DNA of 64,000 nt, from assembly GCA_031761405.1 (NCBI GenBank), contig JASEVX010000010.1:10590741-10654740 (forward strand), in the 5' to 3' direction. This DNA comes from Serripes groenlandicus (taxonomy: Eukaryota; Mollusca; Bivalvia; Cardiida; Cardiidae). Below, one piece after another: positions 48,040-59,817 of this stretch. The position numbers and the translations under genes are program-made. The number at the start of each line of letters is the position of its first letter. The first letter of the stretch is position 1. A model generated the notes under the pieces. The model searched no databases. It had not been told where the DNA came from and was given only the letters and a program-made list of their open reading frames with translations.

Positions 48040-48205
48040 AGTTCGATCCATCGTAGGGTCATTCGAAAAACTTTAAAACGGGAAGGTAGGATTAGCATTA
48101 CGATGTACTAGCAGGTGTCAGGGTAAATGGACCAGCAGTACTGATAAATGCCGTGATATTATTTAAAAAACTGTTATAGCCACCAGACAATCAACCAATC
48201 AAGTG
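48040..48205 (+). mobile_element. SINE fragment of the second type
   Basis: GTAAATGGACCAGCAGTACTG and GCCGTGATATTATTTAAAAA correspond to the body and tail of the SINE at 18637. Confidence 0.55.
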
Positions 48206-48766
48206 TATACGCACAGTTTAACACTCTAAAGTATACCATCTGAGCTTATATGTTCAACCGACATAAATGCATATTCTAATAAAGATCTTAATGTTTAACC
48301 CAACTAGATCGTTCTTCAAAACAACTTTAAATGATGCCAACTCGGAGGTTCATTAGGGACTCCTGATGCAGCTAATATACAATAGGTCCAGACTCACCGA
48401 ATTATGAGTAGTGATAAAACGGTCATGTGCCCCTTTAGGTTTTTATTTATTTGGTGTGTTACGCCTTTAAGAACATTACTGACAACGGCCATGTGCCCCT
48501 TTAAGCGTCAGTCACACATTTAGGATTTTTACTGCCGTCCTTGAAAGGACAATTCCCGATTAAAATGTGTCAAAAGTCTGATCAGGATCCTGTGATTCGT
48601 GGAAATTCAAACTTTATCAAAAATTGTAATTTTTGTTTTATTAATCACGACAACGATCATATATTGTTTATGAATCGTTCCGATTATCCCGTTCTCAATC
48701 CGATTCTGAGACATCCGTTAGAAAACAGTTTCACGTGATAGTCCCCGTCCTATTAGAAAACCGGTC

Positions 48767-49010
48767 CTATAAAATAATCGTGCGACGGCGGATTCTCACT
48801 CCAGCTTCAGCAGTTCTACAAGGGGAATCGGCGTCAGTTATTGGGCTATTATCTCCATTTAAATTACATAATTTCATTGTTATAAGTATTCAATTAATTC
48901 ACTATGCCCGCTAAAAAGAAGACTACCTTTCATGAAGAAAGCTGCAAGACAACCAATGAAAAGGGAGTATATTTCTATTTCTCCTATATATTCATCTGCT
49001 GGAGTGTCTG
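48767..49010 (+). other. TATA-type promoter and short ORF start, probable transposon gene remnant
   Basis: CCTATAAAATAATC at about 48766-48779 is followed some 30 bases on by an initiator-like TCACTCC. An ATG at 48903 begins MPAKKKTT; the frame then shifts to MKKAARQPMKREYISISPIY, then SSAGVSGGDGEPLG and stop. It points toward the Harbinger fragment, so it may be the second gene of the same element. Function unknown. Confidence 0.3.
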
Positions 49011-49029
49011 GTGGTGATGGTGAGCCGCT

Positions 49030-49335
49030 GGGGTAGTGAGGTAGGCGATTACCTCTGTAGCGAACTCATTAATGATGGCTTGCAGACTTCAAGGACAAAC
49101 ATTGACATGGTGTTACTCGAAACCCTGAAGTTCCACTTTATGCTGCTGTAACTGTCGCCGTATGCCTCATGGAACAGGCAAACTTCAGTCCTGGATCAAG
49201 GGCTTGTATCCACCAGGTATCTTGTTTGGTGATGCGGGCCGTGATACAAGCCAGGACTTCATCGTACAGTTCCATGGGCAGCCTAATGTAGTTGATAATC
49301 TTATGGATCTTCTTCTCTCATCTCCCTCACCAATG
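49030..49335 (-). pseudogene. Broken PIF/Harbinger (HARBI1-like) transposase fragment
   Basis: Read on the minus strand from about 49320 down to 49030, two frames carry transposase-like blocks: MELYDEVLACITARITKQDT then WWIQALDPGLKFACSMRHTA; after a frame change GDSYSSIKWNFRVSSNTM; and finally a block like AIINEFATEVIAYLTTP. The order (ITKQDT, ALDPGLK, RH, G.SY, FRV..NT, AI..E) is that of the N-terminal part of HARBI1/ALP1-like proteins, as I recall the family. The DDE catalytic core is not seen. Stops and at least one frameshift mean it is dead. Confidence 0.6.
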
Positions 49336-49338
49336 TGA

Positions 49339-49704
49339 CATACTGGCCGAGCTGCTCCCAGAAAAATTGAAGTAAGTTCGTCGCGTAACGCTTGGTATTA
49401 TGTAGGTTTGGGTATTGCTAAAGTGGTGGTCATATTGGTATTATTATGTTGTTACGAAAGTAAATGTAGCGTTTTAATTAACTGCCTGCCAAATTGTTTA
49501 CGTAAAGGGATGAAAAAAGGGCGGGACGAGGCGGTTCACAATGAAGTGAGATTCCAAACCATGGATAATGGCGGGAACCCGCCGCCAACCATTTCAGCGC
49601 TGTCCGGAGAAGGGTTAACAAGGGCCGTGGAGACGCCAAGGGAGTACCTGTTTCCGAGTTTATTTTTGAGTAAAGGGGCTCAGGATGTTCCGGAAAAGGA
49701 CTAA
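49339..49704 (+). CDS. ORF with one predicted membrane segment, unknown
   Basis: Open from 49339 to TAA at 49702-49704, with no good ATG at the front, so it may be a 3'-terminal exon (possible acceptor TATGTAG at 49405). It reads NAWYYVGLGIAKVVVILVLL followed by a cysteine-rich stretch, a basic cluster (LRKGMKKGRDE) and a hydrophilic tail ending DVPEKD. This is the layout of a type I membrane anchor with a cytoplasmic tail. Composition is GC-richer than the surroundings. Family not recognised; it could belong to a mobile element. Confidence 0.3.
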   Translation, partial: HTGRAAPRKIEVSSSRNAWYYVGLGIAKVVVILVLLCCYESKCSVLINCLPNCLRKGMKKGRDEAVHNEVRFQTMDNGGNPPPTISALSGEGLTRAVETPREYLFPSLFLSKGAQDVPEKD

Positions 49705-50480
49705 CTATGGTTAATATGTTTTTAGCAGTTAAGCTGCAGTATATAGAATCATATATATCGTTTGTAACCCTACACTACGATCATGTTGTTTGTATGCGTG
49801 GACATTATAATCACATCGAGATTCATAAAATATCATCGTATAGTCAGGTTTTGTGATTGTGCTTACAAGGCACAACTATAATTAAGATAATAACGAGCGG
49901 GAAAAAAAAAACAATTCGGGGAATCAACAGATTTAGATACATACCTGTGGGGATATTGTTTTTCTACCAGATAACGACATCTGGACTATAAACGAAAGAA
50001 ACTGGCCTTTCTTTTTACAGACAGGTTGTCAATGAAACAAAGATCACGTTTATAATGACCACCTGTTAGACTCGTGAATGGAATTCTTGGAGAAGACACG
50101 TGTATAATGATACCTGTTTGACTCTTGAATGAAATCCTGGAGAAGATACTGTGACATTTATGAGATCCTTTCCCATATACGAAAACCAACACCGTGCTTT
50201 ATCCATCCGGTTCGGACAATTACATAAACAGAAATAACTTTTGAACAATTATTTCTTTTATTTCTTGATACATAAGTGGAGACTTTGATTTTAAAGAATT
50301 TGTTTTAATATATTTTAATTTGTGCATATCAAATGATGTGTTTGGTTTGTGCATGCACTGTTTATTATAGTTATCTTCAAATGTGTAGGGCTGCGTCAAC
50401 TCATTGTGTTACTTATATATTTGTAATATTTTCTGGGTGAAAATTTATTAAGCGGGGGACGAATGCAACACAATGAGGTT
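49705..50480. other. Intergenic, small duplicated motif
   Basis: A roughly 50-bp unit (TGACTC/TAGACTC..TGAATG..GGAGAAGA) is repeated near 50063-50155. No gene seen. Confidence 0.45.
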
Positions 50481-52200
50481 AGAGATATACACGTGAGATA
50501 TTAGATCCATTGAGGGTATGACTATATACGGGATACCACGTGTATACGGCACCAGTCCTGTAGTATATAATGTATATTGTTAAGGAAGCGGGGAGAGAGA
50601 TATGCAGATATATATATAGAGAGGGGAGAGTCATGGAGTCTGGAGAGAGTCGCGGGACTTTCTCTCGGGTTAACCTTCGAATAATATCTTCACAATACAA
50701 CTTACGAAAAGTACCACTATACGATTTCGTTTATTTACCTGTGTTTTTCTCGTGCACAATATGAGTGCTTCCATTTCCATGAGAGCAACCTGCTGCAGAA
50801 GTCTCAGCTTACGAGCAGTATTCATCGTGGACAGGTAAAAAACTCTCAATGACTGACACACACACGTAATACTGCAGACGTGAGCAGCTCATCCGAATCT
50901 GGAAATCCACGCATCTGGAATCCTACAACTGTCGCCATACTCGGGATGATCGGGACTGTCCTAAAGCAATCCTATCACTGTCTGCTGTACCGCAATACAA
51001 ACGGCTTTGTCTGGACTCAGTCATATCGTGTTCTGTAATTGTCGGGACTCTGCCGTGGGTATTATTGCCGAATTTTGTTTTAATTACGGGATTGTTCCGA
51101 AACAGATTCGGCAAAGACGGTTCCCATTCGGCAAGATTTGGACGCAATCTTGACTCAATCGGCTAGAAACGGCAATGAACAATTTCTCCAGATCATGCCC
51201 GTTCCACAGGACACGTTCAATCAACGTCCAGACAACACAGGACATTATTAAGATTTCGATAGTCACGATTGCAATCCGACCAGACAAAATAGGCTGAGGT
51301 TCCCGAATGTTACGGGACGCCAATAATTGTCGGGAGAGCTTGGCCGAACTCTCCGGACCATTCACGATGACGGATCCATAGGACTCTGTTGCGAACGTAT
51401 ACGATTGCGTTCAGACAATGATAGGACATTTCAGATCATTGAGGATAGTAATCCGACTTGTTCACATTTCGTGTCGTAGCGCTGTCTTAACAAACGGGAA
51501 CCATAATCGGGACTGTGTGAACGCCGCATTTTGTTATGTTTGTTTGGTGTTTTACGCCTTAACGCCATTTAAGGAAAACGGTCATGTGACCCTTTAAGGT
51601 TTTCAGTATTTATTTTGATGCTTTTACGCCTTTACGCATATTAAGGAAGACGGTCAATAATCCCAAAACATATTTTCTGAAAATGAACATGTACACGTAC
51701 ACTTGTAACAGAACAAAACCTATTTATAGGTCAAAGTTTAACAAATACATCCGTGGGCCAAGTATATTTACATATAAACGATTGTATACCTTTACCAGAC
51801 TGCATTGAATATGTGACTATGAGTTTAAGTTTATTGTAAAAATGTATATGATGCACTGTAATTGTTTGGTTTGATTAAATTACGTATTTTGACCTTGTCT
51901 GATACTTGAAATATAGTATATATGCGAAAGTAGTTTTTGCCCAGCTCGATTTACTGAAACCATTTTCGCGGAGTAATTTCTTTCTTGCATAACACATGAC
52001 ACCTCCCATTTATTAGGACTATTTTAAAACTCATATACAACTTTTTTCAATGAAATAATAAAAGGTATTATTATTGTAAAATTCAGTATAGATAGTGTGA
52101 TAATTGGCGGTTGAAACTTGTTGATTATTAAGGAAACAAAAACGGACTATAATTACTAACCTTTCACCTACAAAACCACGCCTGTTTATAGTTACTGGAT
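50480..52200. other. Intergenic, no gene recognised
   Basis: A stretch of higher GC (about 50870-51520) with words such as ATTCGGCAAGATTTGG has no long ORF. TTACGCC...AAGGAA..CGGTCA motifs at 51548-51655 resemble those at 48463-48510, so both are repeat-derived. Confidence 0.45.
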
Positions 52201-52215
52201 ACGTTGATTTCTTTA

Positions 52216-52528
52216 TGGCCACCAAAGGGGTTAGACAGTGGTACTGGGGTAGAGCGTCAGCCTCTTGAACCAAAGGTCCCGGGTTCGAATCCCGTGATGA
52301 GCGGGTTCTGCCTTTGAGGGGGTTAGACGATAAACACATATCCATTTAACAATACACTTGTCAACAATGGGCTAACAGTCTATGTTGAAAAGCAGCCAGT
52401 TGCTTGGTACGTATGTTTTATGGAGTACTGGTGTGAGAAAGCTAGGAAACAGGAGTAGGTGAACTTGCCGCCGTGAAATGACTGAACAATTGTTGGAAAC
52501 GGCGTTAAGCCCCAATCAATCAGTCAAT
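52216..52528 (+). mobile_element. tRNA-derived SINE, third head type
   Basis: A-box TGGTACTGGGGTAGAGCG, B-box GGTCCCGGGTTCGAATCCC, common body (CAGCCAGTTGCTTGG) and tail GGCGTTAAGCCCCAATCAAT. Confidence 0.85.
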
Positions 52529-52529
52529 T

Positions 52530-53585
52530 AATAAAACTCACTTATGGTTTCCCGCTAACAAGACACATTTTGGCGTATCTGCAACAGATGACGTTTTTAA
52601 CATTGTGGGTTAAAACAAATTACTCATTATCAATCGTCTTTTGAAGATAAGTCATAATGTGTATGAACCTGGGAAAGGGTAAACAAGTACCTGTTGCAAA
52701 ACGTTATACTATCTATAAAAAAAAGAAATAATCAACTTGAATCAGATCTTAGAACATTAGGGAAAAGAAGAATTCGTCTTTACAGTAGCTTTGACGGAAA
52801 GTGTTTAACCATTTCCCGCTTGAGATTTCATTAACAGGATCATGTTTGTATTTATGTCACTGTGACATTTGAGCAGATGACCTCAAAACCATCAGGGCTA
52901 CTGATCATGCCAAACCTCCCTACCGATTGAAGGACCAAGCACAGCAGTTATCAATCTGACAAGGGTTTTGTGTTTTAAGTGACATTGACCTTTGACCGGC
53001 CGGACGACATCAAAATAAATAGGGTCATATAATGGTAATGTTTAAACTCCTTTCCAAATTTGAGGACATTAGGCCCCAGCATTCTGCAGTCAGTACTCGG
53101 ATAAGCTTTTTGTTATCGAGGTCACTTTGACCTTGACCTTTAAACATACCTCAGAATCATGCCCTCCCTGCCAAGTTTGAGTACTGTACGTCCTAGCACT
53201 ATCCATATATCAATTGTACTAGCTTTGGACCGACCGAAGGACCGACATGTGTAAAGCAATATACGACCATAATGTTACATGGGGGCATACTTACTTCAAA
53301 TGTGTAGATTTGTATAATCTTATTTTGGACATAGCGCAATGACGCAGAATTGTCTCGATATTCATTGGTCGTAAAGTCCGGTAGGTCGGTTTTTCGCATC
53401 GTAATCTAATCTTACATTCATTTAGTCTATTCCAACACATAGACGCTTACCGTGTTCGATCCCCGCTCGCGGAAGTCATAGTGGAGAACCTTGCGCAAGG
53501 CACATTCCTACCATAGAACAGGTACACAGGAATCATGAATAAGTGTACAGCTGTAGCCATGATTGAACTGATGAACTATTCACGG
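52530..53585. other. Intergenic, decayed repeats
   Basis: A MITE-A trace stands near 52570-52680. TGACCTTGACC / TTGACCGGCCGGACG text (52830-53220) belongs to the tandem-core class. No gene seen. Confidence 0.45.
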
Positions 53586-53589
53586 CTTT

Positions 53590-54445
53590 AAACCTTTCCC
53601 ACATACAAAACATCTCCATAAAAGAAAGCTTAATTGTTAAATAAAGTTGAAAACATTGTGGCCAAAGGAGAAACATTTTTTTTTGCAACAAATGTTCTTC
53701 TCATTGAATTGTATGTTCATTTATAAAAGATACTTCAGATTTTTGACGAAATATTTTATAAAGTCGTCTGTTGCAGAATTGTTGTATGGAAAGTGTGAAG
53801 ACAATGCACAAGGGGAACGCATATATATTAGAGATTACTTTTACAGTTTCAATGTTCGTTGATTCACCCTGCCATACAATTCAAATAACGATTCATTAGT
53901 GCTCTTTTTTAAATAATTGATCTCGATACACGTACATGTATATACTATATGCATAAATAAAACGAATGTACAGAGATATGTTATTCTTTACATTTGTAGA
54001 AATATTTTATAAAGTCGTCTGCTGCATACTTGTTGTATGTGGGAAAGGGTTAAAACAATGCACAAGGAAAACGCATATATTTTAGGGATTCCTTTTGCAG
54101 ATTCAATGTTCGTTGATTCACCCTGCCATACAATCCAAATAACGATTAATTAGTGCTCTTCTTTAAATAATTGATCTCGATACACGTACATGTATATACT
54201 ATATGAATACATAAAACGCATGTACATAGATATGTTATTCTTTACATTTGTCGAAAGATTTTATAAAGTCGTCTGCTGCATAATTGTTGTATGTGGGAAA
54301 GGGTTAAAACAATGCACAAGGAAAACGCATATATTTTAGGGATTCCTTTTACAGATTCAATGTTCGTTGATTCACCCTGCCATACAATCCAAATAAAGAT
54401 GCATTGATGCTTTTCTTTAAAGTAATGATCACGATACACGTTCAT
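53590..54445. repeat. Three tandem copies of a ~251-bp unit built on a MITE-A end
   Basis: A decayed MITE-A (from 53590) ends in TTTATAAAGTCGTCTG. Starting at 53751, the end plus about 200 bp of host sequence is repeated at 54002 and 54256 (ACAATGCACAAGG(G/A)(G/A)AACGC, GATTCACCCTGCCATACAAT). The third unit is cut by MITE-B. Confidence 0.8.
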
Positions 54446-54446
54446 A

Positions 54447-54694
54447 TCGAGGGCTTGGCATGAAACAGTTGTAACTAAAATTCGTATTTTTTTACCAAGG
54501 TTCATCACCTCGCCATAAAGTCTTTATTAGCGTTAAATCTTTTTGCTTGGTAAACAATGTAAATGTAGGTGCCATTGCTCGTTCTGAGCAATGGCACCTA
54601 AATTTGCATTGTTTACAAAAGGGTCAAAATTGCCCCTAAACCAGGGTTTTCAAAATAGGTTTTAAGTTACAACCGTTTCACGCCAAGCCCTCGA
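54447..54694. mobile_element. MITE-B full copy in the third unit
   Basis: TCGAGGGCTTGGCATGAAAC to CACGCCAAGCCCTCGA. The host word CATAT/ATATG is split. Confidence 0.88.
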
Positions 54695-54699
54695 TATAT

Positions 54700-56650
54700 G
54701 TAGATGCAGAAATGAAATGCATGCACATATAATTGTTATTTTAGTTTAAACATATCTTTTTACATTATTCAGAATGAAAACAGATATATGATATCTTATT
54801 TTTTACTATGTCAAACCTATCAGATATCTGACACTCACAGCGATGCAAACAAGTCGTTTTGTCGCCATTGTTGCCAACGAAACAGAAATGCAATTCATGA
54901 TTTTATCAATGGATTGGATGAGGTTACTGAAAACAGATAACGTAGGTCGAATTCTTTGTGAATTTTCGTTACTTTTATTACCAAAAGGGCAATACAATTA
55001 TCGAGTTTACAGCTGTTGTGATGACACTGTCACCTATCTGCCAACGCTTTTAACATAGCCGCGAAAGAATAACGCGAGGGCTTGGGCAAACAGTATCATA
55101 TTTTCGTCCTTGAAATTTGATGTCCTCGGTGAGAAAAGGGATAGACGTGCTTTTTAACACCTTTCACACATACAACAAATCTTCCAGCAGACCACTACAA
55201 AAGAAGACATTTGGTCAGACACTTGGAGAATCTCTATAACCTACCACTTTCATAGCTCAGAGCTTTGATGTCGATCAAAGGAACTTTCGGAATCCATAGA
55301 TTGCTAAATAGAAATAATCATGAAAACGTGAAACAGTCGCCGAAAGTTAATAACTACACAGTAAACAATGAATAAACTAGCTCATTATATACCTTTGGCA
55401 ATAAAATATAGAAATGGTAATATATAACCATTATTCGACATGTTCACCATGTTATATACGAAATTGTTCATCATCTATGTAGTATATGGTATACAAAACT
55501 AACACTATTACTACATATTTATGTTTTGATGTAATCGTGTTTGATTTGCTTTAATTCATTGATAAATGTGTATGTTTGTTTGACGAGATACATGTTTGTT
55601 GTACAAGTTAATAAAATATACATTTTATTCTATTCATTAATCAATGTCTTCCTTCCGACTATTTAAGTAAATAAGTAAAGTTGTTATTATTGTGACATTT
55701 ATAAATAATATACATGCATAATTTAACTATTATTGTTTGATAATTTACGCATGGCCCCATTGGCCTATAAGTCACCAAAATATAGCTTGCACTATATCAT
55801 ACAAGTATGCCGGGTTTATTAACCATTCCCTCATAAATAAAACTACTCTGAAAACGTGATATAGACAACTATGGACATTATTTAAAATATATGACGACTT
55901 TATCTTTAAATAGAGTAGAGAACGTTAGAGTAAAAAAATTGTTTCTCACTACTCGGAGTTTTATTTTAGAAAACATTAGAAATGATTGTGGGAAAAGTGG
56001 AAATTGGTTATTAAAACCCAACAAATGTGTCCACAAGTCGTCTGTTTGTGTTGCATCGAAATGTATCTGCTTGTGGTATCATCAATGTACGCCGTCTCAA
56101 TATTACGAATAATTCACGTAGCACTGGTATCTGTAAACAATATCATTTTAATAAAACAGAATCAGAATATAACTTCCTTTTTATATGTCCATAATACACA
56201 GACTTACGAGAGAAACTTTTGAAAAGGTATTAATTTCACATGGCCAACTATACACAAAATGATCAATGTCATGTCTGAAACATCCCAAACAATGATAGAC
56301 GGATTAAATATATTTATTTATGGGACACACTTATTTAGAACTTAAATTTAATCCACCCGGAATGTTCACTACTTTGCTCTTCCGAGAACTGCATTTTTTT
56401 CCCTTTCCGAAATTCATGTCTTTGTGTTAAACTGTATGTCGCTTAAAACATGTATGTATGTTTTACGCAATACAGTATATTGTTATTTTTATATACACAT
56501 TCACTGTAAATTTAATTTTCTTCGATTTGTTTAAATAAATTGAATACAGTTAATTGTAAGTTGTATATATACACATTCAATGTAAATTTGACTTTCTACG
56601 ATTTGTTTGAATAAGTTCAATAAATTGTTCCTGGTAAGACATTTACATGA
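54700..56650. other. Intergenic, no gene recognised
   Basis: AT-rich. MITE-A traces near 55155-55230 and 55820-56085. ORFs of 60-78 codons show no coding features. Confidence 0.45.
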
Positions 56651-56653
56651 CTA

Positions 56654-56980
56654 GTTATACCCCCTTCAAAGAAGAGGGGGTATATAGGAGTCACTGTGTC
56701 GGTTTGTCTGTCGGTCGAAAGCCATATTTTGTCCGGCCTATTTCTTACAATAACATTGTATAAAATTCAATGACATTTTACATGAAGCTTCTATACCAAG
56801 AGGAGATGTGCATATCCTACAGGGGTTACAATTGCATGTTATTTTACTGAGTTATTGTCCTTTTACTTATTAAGTTATGGTGTAGGTCAAGGTGCTGTTT
56901 AGGGAGTATTTATTATATTCAGTCATAGTTCTAGTTGTTAAAGATTTAACTGTAAATATCGTTTCTAATTCTGACAAAGA
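56654..56980 (+). mobile_element. Leader of the GGTCGGTC-type repeat
   Basis: TTATACCCCCTTCAAAGAAG, then AGGGGGTATATAGGAGTCAC and GTCTGTCGGTCG; like 28868. Confidence 0.5.
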
Positions 56981-57659
56981 ACGTACACCCAAATAAGAAG
57001 TGCTCTTCACTTTCTATTTCCTGACAGTTAAGAACGTTGCACAGTCTAGTATGTGTTTCATGCATGTCAAATATGATATCCAAGTCAAATCAGCATTTCC
57101 TTGTTATTATTCTGCGTAAGCTGTATACTTAGAGTGTTTACCCTTTTTTTTTTCACAAATGAGATGTTGTAAATAAATAGTTGTTTAAATTGAATTAAAC
57201 CATTTTAAATTAATTGTCTTGTTTTGTACGTAAATGTTGAGGCACTAAATATATGGGGTTTTGAATTTACATTTAAATGATTTTACATCAAGTTAAGAAC
57301 AGTCATCTGTTAGATCTGGTATTTATCATTGTTTGATCATTCTTTTAAATGATGAGTTTCTAGGTGAACCCTCAATGTTAATAAGTTGAACAAGGAAATA
57401 TCTTTTAAAAAAGATAAAGGCGATCAATATGAGAAAACACTAATAAATGGAACATGCGCATATTATTTGATAGTTTATCTTACTTATTAGAATGACAGAA
57501 AACAATAACGTTAACTATGTAATATTTGGTTTATAAACTGTGTTTATACTTTGATTGTAATATGAATGAGAGAGGGAAAAAAAGCTTGCCTCTTTCGGGA
57601 AGCGAACCATAGACATTTCACTTGTCAATCCAAGTCAACATCCATAACACTAGCGCGAC

Positions 57660-58105
57660 ATGACGTTGAAACCGTTCAAGGCCAAGAATTTATCACATGA
57701 CTGGGGATTACGCGAAGCTCCCAAGAGGTGTATTATGTAACATAGTATAAGTTTCAATTGACGATAAATAACTGAAAACTTATCATGTTTCAAAAATAAT
57801 TAATATTTTGCTCTTAAATATTATATTTCAAAAGTTTTCACTGATTTTTTCACTGAAAGTTATTTCTTCAGGTAAACAATTAAAGGTTAGTATGCAGAAC
57901 ATTTCATTTTAAAACTTCACCTCATTGGTGCCTCTCATAGGATCGCCAACTTAACTATGAACATATCAAAACGTTTCATTTCCTTTATTTCTTCAATATT
58001 ATTCATTAAATACAATATTTGATTGGTCTACAATCTAGATAATTTGTTGAACATCTAGGTCATAACACACGTTAGTCAGCTTTTGCCGAAAAGAAAAGAT
58101 TATTG
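57660..58105. repeat. Inverted diverged copy of the 44.9-45.5 kb block
   Basis: On the minus strand it follows the same order: ATCTAGATTGTAGACCAATC, GGCGATCCTATGAGAGGCAC, ATTGAAACTTATAC and CACATGACTG complement. A SINE inserted next to its end. Confidence 0.75.
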
Positions 58106-58127
58106 AGTCCATTCTTTGAACATTCGT

Positions 58128-58415
58128 CGATCCTGTAGCTCAGTCGGTAACGACGCGGGCTGTCAATCCAGGGGTTGTGAGTTCGAATCCCGGCTCGGCC
58201 AACTTTCTTTCCGACGTTTGACAAAAGTAAATGCGACATGCGTCATTCGTCTTCCACCAATGGGCTAAGTATATGTGGAAAAGCAGCCAGTTGCTTGGGA
58301 AGATTGTTGTGTGGAGTACTGGTGTGCGAAAACCAGGAAACATATGAGTAGGTCAACTGGCCGCCGTGATATGACTGAGAAATTGTTAAAAACGGCGTTA
58401 AACCCCTATCAATCA
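58128..58415 (+). mobile_element. tRNA-derived SINE, full length
   Basis: Flanked by a perfect 10-bp duplication GAACATTCGT (58118-58127 and 58416-58425). Boxes as at 37650. Confidence 0.92.
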
Positions 58416-59091
58416 GAACATTCGTGCAGGGGTATAACTGATACTGTATATATCAACTGTTATCCGTTGTTTTTTTCCAAGACAAAGATTGCCAAATGTT
58501 TTACTCAATGTTATCAAGTTAGGAATAATAATGTGTAAAGTTTTCACATGTGTTTGCATACCAAACAACAATTAAACTGTTTATGAAAACATCAGGGTAG
58601 AACATTTTCCTATTTTTTTTTCTGGACGAGTTTTATCCTTTACTTCATTATTTCAAACAGTTGCTGGTGCCTGCGTATATGCATATATCCTTGTGACATC
58701 ATTCGAGCGACCTGTATTGTTTCGTTTTCTGATTTCCCGGTTATATACCACCTGTAACAACCCCCCTGGACATACACACATTAATCTGCCATATACACCT
58801 CTGCGATGTTTTTCTTTTTAGTTTATTACTTTTTAAGTATACAAAACATACCATTATATTCACGCTGATTGTTTTTCTATATATATAGTTTGTTATTACG
58901 AATAGACGAATTAATTACGAGATAAAAATAACCAAACAATAATAGGATTTAACCCGTTCACTCTTATAACAAATCTACAGCAAATGTCTTCGAAGGCATA
59001 AACGCAACATATCGAAAGTCTCTATAAATGAATGAATGAAGATTTATTTATTGAATTAATTTAAAAACATGGTGAAAAAGGGTTGATTGGT

Positions 59092-59342
59092 AGTTTGGTG
59101 TTTTACGCCGCTTTCAACAATGTTTCAGATATATCACACCGTTTCCTGGGTAAATTTCCAGTATTACTGGTCCATTTCTCCTGAGACCAGCCAGCCAGTC
59201 AGTCGTAATGCTATCTCCGCAACACCGGTCGTCAAGAATGGCAGTCATTGCTACCATTTTTAAAAGAGTTAAAAACCGAACTGGGATCGAACCCGCGACT
59301 TCCCGAACCAGAGGCAGACGCTCTACCACTAGGTTACACATG
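59092..59342 (-). mobile_element. tRNA-derived SINE of the second type
   Basis: On the minus strand: A-box GTGGTAGAGCGTCTGCC, B-box GAAGTCGCGGGTTCGATCCC, a body with GACTGGCTGGCTGG, and tail AAAGCGGCGTAAAACACC. Confidence 0.85.
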
Positions 59343-59572
59343 GAGAGACTATCGAGACTCCGTATCTTTAGAAGGAGTGGTACATGTGAAATTCTCCCTG
59401 ACAGCTCATTTTATTTCAATGTCATAAATCATTTATTTTTACTGTTATTGCATCTGTTTATATCGACAAAACTTATGTTAGGAGTGTCGACCCTTTGCAA
59501 TGGCGAATGGTTTAAAAAGTCCGAAAAGACATATGTAGAAAAAAGACATTTTCAATATCAATTTTGTCATGA

Positions 59573-59696
59573 TTGATTGATTGATTGATTGGGGTTTAAC
59601 GCCGTTTTCAACTATTTTTCAGTCATTCACTACAGCCAGTTGACTTACTGATGTGTTTCCTGGCTTTCGCATACCAGTACACAACACAACTTCCCA
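59573..59696 (-). mobile_element. SINE, 3' part only
   Basis: (TGAT)n GGGGTTTAACGCCG tail and part of the body; 5' truncated. Confidence 0.75.
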
Positions 59697-59817
59697 GTAA
59701 CACTTTGTCATGAAAGTACAGACTTCTTTGTCGTGTAGAGATATATTTATTTTCCCTTTGTTTACAATATACAATATTTATCTTTTGACATGTTGTTTTC
59801 ACAAGAACGGATGATAT

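Noticed and set aside
54843..55058. 71-codon ORF with hydrophobic stretches
   Set aside because: No family, no splice or promoter support, no compositional difference from the flanks.
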